Source of the DNA: Zygnema cylindricum
Lineage: Eukaryota > Streptophyta > Zygnematophyceae > Zygnematales > Zygnemataceae
NCBI GenBank assembly: GCA_037447655.1
Contig: JBBHKE010002668.1
Coordinates: forward strand, 17,501-29,826
Direction of reading: 5' to 3'
Length of the DNA: 12,326 nt
Shown: one piece after another, positions 1 through 5,957 of the stretch
Numbering within the stretch: the first letter of the stretch is position 1
Layout of the letters: the number at the start of each line of letters is the position of its first letter
The notes under the pieces: model-generated
The model's database searches: none
What the model saw: the letters and a program-made list of their open reading frames with translations, nothing else
What the model was told of the DNA's origin: nothing
Position numbers and translations under genes: made by a program

Positions 1-564
1 AAAAGAAAGGTAAAAAAGAGAACGAAAAGAAAGAAAAAGGCAACCGAGGAGGTTTAGGTAAAAGGAAAGACAAAAAGATAATGGGAAACAAGAGAAAATT
101 ATTCGAAAAAAGGCAAAAAAGCAAAAAAAAAAGGGTTTGTAAAGTGGCAAATTTTGTAATGGTAGCCAATTTAATTTGAGTTGAAGAAAGCTTAAACGAA
201 GAACATGAAAAACTAGATATAAAAGAAAACCCAAAAGAGTTCCAAAAAGTTTCAAACCAACTTTTATAAAAAAAAATAGTCGAGAACTGGAACAAAAAAT
301 AATTAAGAACCAAAAAATAAAATGTTTAAAAACTCGAAAAAAGACGGTTAGAAAAAAAAAAGTTCCACAACAAAATTAATGTAGTTTTCGGATAAAAAAA
401 ACAAGTCCACAACCGAAAAACCACGACGAAAAAAAGTTAAAAAAAAAGGTTTTTGAAAAAATAAAAGTTTCCGATAAAAGAAAAAGGTTGCCAATTTAAA
501 AAAAAAAAAAAAAAAAATCGGAATCAAATAAGAAAAACAACTTTTACGAATATAATTTTCTCAC
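1..564 (-). other. A/purine-rich non-coding stretch, probably the start of a further USP-gene intron
   Basis: The plus strand is dominated by A with runs of A and G, so the minus strand is T/C-rich. Stops are frequent in all frames and nothing looks like coding sequence. On the minus strand it begins with GTGAGA (564-559), directly after the last recognisable USP-like codons. A pyrimidine-rich intron running to the window edge is therefore the simplest reading. If the TGA at 563-561 is a true stop, this would instead be a 3' flank. The next exon would lie outside the window. Confidence 0.4.
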
Positions 565-686
565 TTTTCCTCGTCGTTCACGTTGTTTCCTCCCCCCAAA
601 ACGAGAGTTGTGACGTGACGAGCCTCGGCCTCTTCTAGGATTGTCCTCGCTACAGGACCTCTTTGAATCACCAATTCCGTACGGAC
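565..686 (-). CDS. USP-like gene, exon 5 (C-terminal half of the USP domain)
   Basis: The acceptor is textbook: a long C/T tract ending in CCCAG, with AG at 688-687 and the exon opening at 686 in phase 0. It encodes VRTELVIQRGPVARTILEEA followed by EARHVTTLVLGGG. This reads as a strand, the conserved R-G-P turn, an amphipathic helix ILEEAEARH and the hydrophobic strand TTLVLGG, as in the second half of a USP domain. The first G of the nucleotide-binding G-x2-G motif would be within LGGG. The exon ends either at the donor GTGAGA (GT at 564-563, phase 2) or at an in-frame TGA (563-561). I favour the donor, because the fold still lacks its last strand and helix. Compared with the surrounding purine and pyrimidine tracts, its base composition is balanced. 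Confidence 0.6.
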
Positions 687-3600
687 CTGGGGGGGGGAGG
701 GGAGGGAAAGGGAGAGGGAGAGGGAGGGAGAGAGAGGGAGAGAGAGAGAGAGACGACAGAAAAATGAGAGAGTAAAACAAACAAGTGAGAGAGAAAAAAG
801 CTCCTCCTCTTTCCCCTTTCCCCCCATTCTCTCCTCTCTTCCCTTTCACCCCATTTTCCCCTCTCTTTCCCCCCTCTTCCCTTCTCCCCCCAATTCTCTT
901 TCTTTCCCTCCCCTCACCATGTACTTCATATATACTCCCGTCGTCAATCTCCTTATGAGTGCCACGGCCTCGTCTCTCTCTCTCTCCTCGTCCTCCTCCT
1001 GCTCCTCCTCCATCCTTCTCATCCAACAGGCTGCGTTCCATGTCCCAGTTGCCATTTCAGTTTTCCAGTTTTTTCACTTTAAGTTTTTTCTCCCACTCTC
1101 TCTCCCTCTCACTCTCTCTCTCTCCCTCCCTCTCCCTCTGTCTCTTTCCCTATCCCTCCTTCCTCTCTCGCTCAACTTCTTCGGTTATCGGTTTTTTCCG
1201 TTTTTTCAATTTCAAAGTTTCCGTTTCCTTTTTCCACATTTTCCATTTTTTTTTTATCTCCAAACATACAAAAAAGTAAGATAAGAAAAAAAGACGTTTG
1301 TCCATTTCTTTCTTTTTGCCTGTTTATTATTCCTTTTTTATTTTTTGTTCTCCCTTTTTTCTTTTTAAGAAAAGATGTTAATTTTCTTTAACTGATAATT
1401 ATGCCAGAAACACTCTTATCACAGTATTCTTGTGTAATATTTAAAATAAAAATAATAGCATGAACGATAATAATAAATACGAATAATTTACCGAAATTAA
1501 ATTCAGAAAATCGAGAGACAATACCCGTAATTAATCGACAATCGGATTTTTCAATCAAGTTTCGATAAACCATTTTGTTTTTTTTTGTTTTTCTAGGTTT
1601 TCAAATTTCCGAGCTTATAATTTATCATTGTTATTAATGTAAAATCGTTTTTTTAGGGCTTTTTATCAACTGTTTATTTATTGACTTATTTATTGAATAT
1701 TTATTTATTTATTATCAGGAAATTATATTGTTAGAAAAATAATTTTTCAGTGCCCCAATTGCTTTTAAAAAAATATTTATTGAAAATGGAAATTTATTCT
1801 TGAAAAAAAAAAATCTGCAAAAAGAAAAAGATTTAGAATGTCCAAACAAAACATTTAACACAAAGAAAACCATAAATTTGTTCAGTGGGAAGAAAGAAAA
1901 ATCACTTCTATAGAAGTTTTAAAAAAATAAAAAAAATTGCAAAAAAAAAAAAAAATGTTTAAAACTTCTATCGAGATCGCGGATGTATGCTTCGAAAAAG
2001 AGGTTTTTGAGGGCCGAGAAAATAATGAAATTATAATTAATCTAATCAATAATTAATAAAATCAAAAGTAATCAAATAAAATGTTAACAAATATCAATAA
2101 ACGGTCTGCTCTATTAATAAAATGTCCAGTTTGAAAAGATGTGTAACATTTGAAAAAAAACAATCAAAAAAGAAAAGAAAATAAATCACACTTTAACAAT
2201 GTCTGTTCAAATTTTTATTGAATGAGATGAACTTTTATTTTCAACTGATTTTACTTTTGTAAAATATATATAAAAAAGGACAACTATTGGTGAGGTTTAA
2301 TTTGGTGATAATAATAAGAAAAATAATAATAATAATAACAATAAAAAAGTTTGTAAAGCAAATTAAACATAAGGACAAAAAAGGGCAAAATAGGGTAGAG
2401 AGAGAGAGGGAGAGAGGGAAAGGAAGGGGGAAGAAGAGAGGGAGAGGAGCGTGAGGCTTTAAGATTTATTTATTCAATTTAAAATGTTAAAGAGAGGGAA
2501 AGGAAGGGGGAAGAAGAGAGGGAGAGGAGCGTGAGGCTTTAAGATTTATTTATTCAATTTAAAATGTTAACTTCTAAAAGTGTCATATTTTTATTGTGAT
2601 CTCACGTTATTTTTTTGTCGGATTTAAATAAGAAAAATATATCGTTAGAAAAAAAAAATCAGTGCCCCAATTGTTTTTAAAAAATTATTTATCGAAATCG
2701 GAAATTTATTCTTCAAAAAAAAATCTGCAAAAAGAAAGATTTTGAAAGTCAAAACAAAATGTTTAACACATTAGAAAAATCATAAATTTGTTCCGTGAGA
2801 CGAAAAAAAAAATTGCGTCGATTAAAGTCCTAAAGATAATATTAAAAATTTCCAAAAAGAACTTTTGAAACTTTTATCGAGACCGCGGATCTAGCCTCAA
2901 AAATCGGTTTTTGAGGGCCGAGAAGTTAATAAAATCAAAATTGAGAAAATCCAAACTAGTAAAATCAAAATTAATAAAATCCAGAATTAATGAAATCGAA
3001 AACTAACGGAAATTAAAAAACGCTGTGACATATTAAAATGTCCAATTTGGAAAAAAAATGTAACATTTGAAAAAAAACAATCAAAAAAGAAAAGAAAACA
3101 AATCACGTTTTAACGATGTCTGTTCAAAGTTAGGTGAATGAGATAAACTTTTATTTTAAACTAATTTTAATTTTATAAAATATATATAAGAAGGACAAAC
3201 TGTTTGTGCAATTTCATTTGGTGATAATAAAAAAAAAAAAAGAGACGGTTAAAATAACTCAATTCAAAATAAAAAAAATAAAAAAAGAAACAGTTTGTAA
3301 AGCAAAGAAAACACGAGGAAAAAGGGCAAAGTAGGGTACAGAGAGAGAGGAGGAAAGGGAAGGGGGAAGAAAAGAGAGGGAGAGGAGCATGAGGCGAAGA
3401 GTGGGAATGGGAAAGGGGAGAGGAGAAAGAAAGAGGAGAGAGGAGAGGAGAGAGAGGGTGGGGAGAGAATTGCGTGTGGGAAGAGAGGAGAGGAAAAAAA
3501 AATGAAGAGAGGGGGGAGGTGAAAGGGAGGAAGGGAGAGAGAGGGGAGGGACTTGGAAGCTGAGGAGAGGAGAGGGGAGAAGATGATGGAGAGGAGACGG

Positions 3601-5643
3601 GAGAAAATAGAGAGACTAGGGAAAAGGAAGGAAAGAGAGGAGACAGAGAGAGGAGAGGGAGGAGAGGAGAAAAAGGAGAGAGAGGGAGAAGAAAGCAGGG
3701 GGAGAGGATGGAGAGAGGGAGAGGAAAGAGAGGGAAGGGAGGAGAGAGAGGGCGAAGAAGAGAAACAGGGAGACAGAGAGGGTGGAGAGAAACGAGACGG
3801 AGTAGAGGAAAGAGAGGGCGGAGAGGAAAGGGAGAAAGAGAGAGAGGGAGACGAGGTGAGAGAGGGAGACGAGGTGAGAGAGAGAGACGAGGAGAGAGAG
3901 GGAGACGAGGTGAGAGAGGGAGACGAGGTGAGAGAGGGAGAAGAGGAGAGAGAGGGAGACGAGGAGAGATAGGGAAAGAGAGGGTGAAAGGAGCGAGGGG
4001 GGGTGGAGGGAGAGGGAGAGGGCCTGACATGTGGCGGCTCCTCGGATGCGCAGAATTCGCAAACAGCAGAGAGTGTCTCCCGGGCGACATAGGTGCTGAG
4101 GGAGAGGAGGGAGAGGGAGAGAGAGGGAGAGGAAGAGGGGGAGAGAGAGAGGTGAGGTGACAGTAAAACAAAAGAAAACAAAAAAAGTAATGAAAACAGA
4201 AATAGGAACTGAAAAGGAACAAAAGGGAATGGAAAAGAAAACAAAAAGAAAGGGTTTCTTCCCTTTCCCTCTCCCCCTCTGTTACATCCCTCACTACCTC
4301 CTCGGTCTCCCTCTCTCTCTTCCTATTTCTCCCTCCCTTCAATTCGATTTCCCATCCCCTTATCATCTCTCTCCTTCTTGCTGTCCCTATCCCTTCAGTT
4401 TTCCTCTTTTCCCCTCTCATTTTTCCTTCTCTCCCTCTCCCCCCCCCCATTCCTTCCTTCCCTCTTTCTGTTCACCTGTAAATGTACCTACCACGTGCTC
4501 TCGCCTCCTACTCACCCCGCTAACCCCTCCCCCCTTCCCCTCCCCCTCCCTTCACCTCCCTGCTTTCCCTCTCTCACTCCCTCTTCCGCCACCACTCTCC
4601 CACTCCCTCTCCCTCCCCCTCTCTCCCTCCCCTACCTTCCTTTTCCCTCCCTCCCCCCCTCTCCCTTCCCCCTTTTCCCCTCCCCTCCCTTCCCTCTTCC
4701 TCCCCTCTCCCTCTGTCCCTCCCCTACCTTCCTTTTCCCTCCCTCTCTCCCTCCGCTACCTTCCTTTTCCCTCCCTCCCTCCCTCTCCTCTCCCTCACCC
4801 TCTCCATCTCTCTCCCNNNNNNNNNNGCCTCAGTTGCCTCAGTTGCCTCAGTTGCCGCCGTCGTCCTACAGGGGCGTCTGCCCGATGCCCGGGTTCCGTC
4901 TGCTCCCCTCCACCCGGCTGCTCTTTCCGCCGCCTCCCTCTCCGCTCTGTCTTACCCTCCTCCTCTTGTCCCTCTTTCTCCCTGTCTCTCTCCCACTCTG
5001 TTTTCCTCTCTCCCACCTCCACCGCCTCTTCCTTCCCGCTCCTCTTCGACAACCGCGCGAAGGGAGTCTGTGGTGGAGGGGCGGGCGGCCTATGAGCGTG
5101 GGCCATAGGGGGGGGCGGGGAGAAGAGGGAAGCAGCCCACGGGGGGCGGAGGGGCTGGAACTGGTACAGAGGAAACCTGAAGGGGAGGGGGGGGGTAGGG
5201 AGGGAGGGAGAGTAGGGGGGGAGGGAAGGGAGAAGAGGGGCGGGGGGGGATACCGGGTGCGAGTATCCGGCGGGCGGGGAGGTGGTGTCTGAGGGAAGCG
5301 CGCCAACAGCTTCTCCTCGCCCTTCCTTCTCCGCCACCTCCACCCTCTCTCCTTTTGTCTCACCCTCTCTCTGTCCCTCTTTCTCCCTGTTCTCCTCCTC
5401 CCATTCTGTCTCGCCTCTCCCTCCGCCGCCTTTCTCGTCGGCCCACCTCCCCTCGTCTGCCTTGGGCCCGTAGCCCGTCTGCGGGGACATCCTGCTGCCG
5501 CCGTTGACTCCGTTGACTCCGTTGACTCCGTTGACTCCGTTGACTCCGTTGACTCCGTTGACTCCGTTGACTCCGTTGACTTTGGCCGTGAGCGTGAGCG
5601 CGCGCATGCGCACCGCCCCGTCGGCGGACACCACGCAGCCCAT
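565..5643 (-). CDS. Split gene for a universal stress protein (USP)-like protein, 3' end beyond the window
   Basis: I assembled this model by eye as join(565..686, 918..1030, 4029..4095, 5017..5176, 5447..5643) on the complement. Exon phases are compatible at all four junctions. USP-domain proteins are small alpha/beta nucleotide-binding folds that act alone or fused to other domains in stress responses. The match rests on two pieces: CRPGDTLCCLRILR in exon 3, like the 'pGDtL.LlhV' second strand of the fold, and ELVIQRGPVARTILEEAE then TTLVLGG in exons 4-5, like the 'G.p...Il..A......iv.G' half. The canonical first strand with its V-D-G-S motif is not visible. It may have diverged, or it may sit on an exon lost in the gap at 4817-4826, which falls inside intron 2. 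The G-x2-G-x9-G-S/T ATP-binding segment would lie on an exon to the left of the window. Exon 5 is the best supported; the exon 3 to 4 link across 3 kb is weakest. Family assignment is by recognition only, without an alignment. Confidence 0.45.
687..917 (-). other. Intron 4 of the USP-like gene (231 bp), purine-first and pyrimidine-last
   Basis: Read on the minus strand it starts GTGAGGGGAGGG and stays G/A-rich for about 110 nt. It then switches to C/T and ends in a long tract of CT and CCCT runs before CCCAG. It joins codon ATG (920-918) to codon GTC (686-684) in phase 0. The segment just inside the donor (915-902) is exactly complementary to a segment near the acceptor (710-697), giving a 14-bp stem that would bring both splice sites together. 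Confidence 0.6.
918..1030 (-). CDS. USP-like gene, exon 4 (acidic linker and helix before the R-G-P strand)
   Basis: The 3' boundary is well defined: codons K-Y-M are followed by GTGAGG (donor GT at 917-916). The exon reads CWMRRMEEEQEEDEERERD and then EAVALIRRLTTGVYMKYM. The first part is a highly charged E/R stretch, as expected for the variable loop of USP domains. The second is a helix followed by a short segment leading into the next strand in exon 5. The 5' boundary is uncertain. I chose the AG at 1032-1031 because it is the only AG between the upstream in-frame stop and the exon body, and it gives the phase needed to join exon 3. It lacks a pyrimidine tract, so this acceptor is weak. 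Reading the opposite strand gives only low-complexity S/L sequence. Confidence 0.45.
1081..1180 (+). repeat. Pyrimidine low-complexity tract (CT/CCT/TCC runs)
   Basis: This is a C/T-only style tract of CTCTCT and CCCTCT runs on the plus strand. It continues less strictly through T-rich sequence to about 1260. It can be read as long S/L/P open frames, which are composition artefacts. Confidence 0.8.
1181..1718. other. A/T-rich stretch, no gene seen
   Basis: It is T-rich then A/T-rich, with many stops in every frame. A 61-codon open stretch on the minus strand (1573-1388) has no recognisable motif and no splice-site support, so I do not call it. Simple TTTA/TTAT runs occur at about 1670-1715. 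Confidence 0.5.
1719..2457. repeat. Direct duplication, copy A (about 740 bp)
   Basis: Copy A aligns by eye, with many small gaps, to copy B at 2632-3395. Shared anchors in order include CAGTGCCCCAATTG (A at 1748, B at 2660), GAAATTTATTCTT, CATAAATTTGTTC, a GC-richer core with GAGGGCCGAGAA, CAATCAAAAAAGAAAAGAAAA, AATGTCTGTTCAAA, TTGGTGATAATAA and the purine block ending GAGGAGC. The core at about 1970-2021 is better conserved than its A-rich surroundings. No terminal inverted repeats or coding frame are visible, so the repeat type is unknown. Confidence 0.8.
2411..2570. repeat. Perfect 80-bp tandem duplication
   Basis: Positions 2411-2490 and 2491-2570 are identical over all 80 bases. The unit starts AGAGAGGGAAAGG and ends AAAATGTTAA. 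It spans the purine-rich end of copy A and a following A/T-rich segment. Perfect identity next to a strongly diverged 750-bp duplication implies a very recent event or an assembly error. Confidence 0.9.
2632..3395. repeat. Direct duplication, copy B (about 760 bp)
   Basis: This is the partner of copy A at 1719-2457, in the same orientation, with start offsets of about 912 bp rising to 938 bp through small insertions. Copy B runs directly into the long polypurine tract at 3331-4018, while copy A ends in a short one followed by the 80-bp duplication. This suggests the purine tract was part of the duplicated unit and has since expanded or contracted. Confidence 0.8.
3331..4018 (+). repeat. Long polypurine tract (about 690 bp)
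   Basis: The plus strand is almost entirely A and G, with scattered T and C. It is built from GAGAGG, GGGAGA and GAGACGAGG words. Both strands show long open frames (E/R/G-rich on plus, S/L/P-rich on minus) that follow from composition alone. Polypurine-polypyrimidine duplexes of this length can form triplex (H-DNA) structures. Confidence 0.9.
3841..3966 (+). repeat. 18-bp minisatellite, seven units, inside the polypurine tract
   Basis: There are seven exact-length 18-mers, with consensus AGAGAGGGAGACGAGGTG. Units 1, 2, 4 and 5 match the consensus; units 3, 6 and 7 carry one to three substitutions, such as GAGGAG for GAGGTG at the end. The period is a multiple of three, so frames stay open through it. 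Confidence 0.9.
4029..4095 (-). CDS. USP-like gene, exon 3 (second strand of the USP domain)
   Basis: A balanced-composition island lies between purine tracts. On the minus strand a C/T-rich run ends in CCCTCAG (AG at 4097-4096), and the exon opens in phase 0 with HLCRPGDTLCCLRILRIRG. R-P-G-D-T-L followed by alternating hydrophobic residues is the pattern seen after the first helix of USP domains. With exon 2 the join reads KEEAVE then HLCRPGD, which fits the end of that helix. The downstream donor is weak (GTCAGG, GT at 4028-4027, phase 1). A second frame of the same island (TYVARETLSAVCEFC) is also open, so the frame choice rests on the family resemblance and phase. Confidence 0.45.
4251..4816 (+). 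repeat. Long polypyrimidine tract
   Basis: This is almost pure C/T on the plus strand, the reverse polarity of the purine tract at 3331-4018. It includes three copies of the word CTACCTTCCTTTTCCCTCCCT (near 4632, 4724 and 4756), which suggests internal duplication. It ends at the assembly gap. Long S/P/L frames here are composition artefacts. Confidence 0.9.
4817..4826. other. Assembly gap (10 N)
   Basis: Ten N residues sit exactly between the polypyrimidine tract and a 9-bp tandem repeat. A run of ten is often a placeholder, so the real missing length may differ. Confidence 0.95.
4827..4856. repeat. 9-bp tandem repeat, three units plus a partial, abutting the gap
   Basis: GCCTCAGTT is repeated three times and followed by GCC. 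The array begins at the first base after the N run, so further units may be missing in the gap. The period is a multiple of three, like the 9-bp array at 5501-5581. Confidence 0.85.
5017..5176 (-). CDS. USP-like gene, exon 2 (proline-rich linker into first USP helix)
   Basis: The acceptor is strong: a run of C, then CTCCCCTTCAG (AG at 5178-5177). The exon supplies the last base of an arginine codon begun in exon 1, then reads FPLYQFQPLRPPWAASLFSP, a proline/histidine-rich segment, and finally PFARLSKRSGKEEAVE. The donor is GTGGGA (GT at 5016-5015) in phase 0, matching exon 3. KEEAVE would form the end of the first USP helix. An alternative acceptor at AG 5069-5068 would shorten this exon to 51 nt without changing the outgoing phase. 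The expected V-D-G-S motif is absent, so either this region has diverged or the model misses an exon. Confidence 0.35.
5177..5446 (-). other. Intron 1 of the USP-like gene (270 bp)
   Basis: On the minus strand the donor is GTGGGC, followed by about 140 nt of purine-rich sequence. The intron then turns C-rich and ends in CCCTCCCCTTCAG. This is the same purine-first, pyrimidine-last design as introns 2 and 4. It joins exon 1 (phase 2) to exon 2 through an arginine codon. Confidence 0.4.
5447..5643 (-). CDS. USP-like gene, exon 1 (start, lipidation motif and V-N-G repeat)
   Basis: I chose the ATG at 5643-5641 because its context is GCCATGG and the peptide begins MGCVVSADGAVRMRALTLTA. G2 and S6 fit the N-myristoylation consensus M-G-x-x-x-S/T, and C3 could be palmitoylated, so membrane attachment is possible. 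After a lysine come about nine V-N-G triplets encoded by the 9-bp array at 5501-5581, then GSRMSPQTGYGPKADEG and the donor (GT at 5446-5445, phase 2). The opposite strand is also open through this GC-rich stretch (T-P-L repeats) but lacks comparable start and splice signals. Linkage to the USP exons is inferred from phase and intron style only. Confidence 0.35.
5501..5581. repeat. 9-bp tandem repeat, nine perfect units
   Basis: CCGTTGACT is repeated nine times without error over 81 bp. On the minus strand in the exon 1 frame it encodes V-N-G repeats; on the plus strand it encodes T-P-L repeats. Perfect units suggest a young, length-variable array. Confidence 0.95.
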
Positions 5644-5736
5644 GGCGACGACGCGAGCGGCAGGCGCGGAGACCGGGGCGAGAGGCGCGGCGAGGGGCGA
5701 GGCGCTGCGGCGCGACCGGAAGGCAGGCGAAACTAC

Positions 5737-5781
5737 AGTACAGTACAGTACTGTACTGTACAGTACTGTACTGTACTGTAC
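5737..5781. repeat. Pentamer array W-GTAC, nine units
   Basis: There are nine consecutive 5-bp units, each AGTAC or TGTAC, in the order A A A T T A T T T for the first base. Each unit contains the palindrome GTAC, so the array is nearly self-complementary and could form a long hairpin or cruciform. It lies about 95 bp upstream of the proposed start of the minus-strand gene. Confidence 0.9.
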
Positions 5782-5927
5782 TTTCGCAATTCGCACACAG
5801 CGAACGCGTACGGAAGAAGACCCACAAAACGTCCAGAACGTCCGTACATAATCTGCACGAACGAATCCTGGGCGGCAAAGTCCAAAGAGCCACCGTACTT
5901 TCCTACGACGGCATACACTTGGTAGCA

Positions 5928-5957
5928 CGTACAGTACAGTACTGTACTGTACCGTAC
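5928..5957. repeat. Second pentamer array N-GTAC, six units
   Basis: Six units (CGTAC, AGTAC twice, TGTAC twice, CGTAC) are followed by a partial TGTA. It has the same design as the array at 5737-5781 and lies about 150 bp from it. The pair brackets a balanced-composition segment. Confidence 0.85.

Larger units (their letters stand above)
1031..4028 (-). other. Putative intron 3 of the USP-like gene (about 3.0 kb)
   Basis: This links exon 3 to exon 4. The donor would be GTCAGG (4028-4023) and the acceptor CGCAG, both weak. Unlike the other introns it is pyrimidine-rich after the donor on the minus strand (complement of 4018-3331) and purine-rich before the acceptor (complement of about 1260-1080). 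It contains a diverged direct duplication of about 750 bp, a perfect 80-bp tandem duplication and A/T-rich filler. I found no convincing exon inside, but short exons could be hidden. Confidence 0.3.
4096..5016 (-). other. Intron 2 of the USP-like gene, with assembly gap
   Basis: On the minus strand the donor is GTGGGAGAGAGG and the first half is purine-rich (complement of about 5010-4251). It then becomes T-rich and finally a C/T tract ending CTCAG. It contains the N run at 4817-4826 and the 9-bp repeat beside it. Its true length is unknown, and an exon carrying the missing first USP strand could lie in the gap. The GC-richer island at 4827-4920 has no clear splice sites. Confidence 0.4.

Noticed and set aside
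919-1284. Plus-strand open frames of 106 and 121 codons
   Set aside because: They are low-complexity S/L/F sequence from the pyrimidine tract. The minus strand at 918-1030 has a good donor and a USP-like peptide instead.
3553-4160. E/R/G-rich open frames on the plus strand resembling charged repeat proteins
   Set aside because: These are purine-tract artefacts: both plus-strand frames are open and follow the 18-bp minisatellite.
3173-4450. Open frame of over 400 codons on the minus strand, rich in S, L and P
   Set aside because: It follows purely from the pyrimidine composition of the strand; other frames over the same tract are also open and it lacks any domain. Only the short island at 4029-4095 resembles protein, and in a different frame.
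4157-5292. Plus-strand frames of about 300 codons crossing the N gap
   Set aside because: They are composition-driven S/P/L sequence translated through unknown bases, with no coding signature.
5501-5581. Possible CRISPR-like array
   Set aside because: The units are contiguous 9-mers with no spacers; this is a minisatellite in a eukaryotic context.
5504-5851. Plus-strand frame starting with T-P-L repeats
   Set aside because: It has no ATG before the array and no supporting splice or promoter signals. The minus strand has a Kozak-like start and a donor in the same stretch.
5802-5930. Minus-strand stretch between the GTAC arrays reading VYAVVGKYGGSLDFAAQD
   Set aside because: It looks protein-like but runs straight into the pentamer array, with no acceptor, donor or convincing start, and has no family I recognise.
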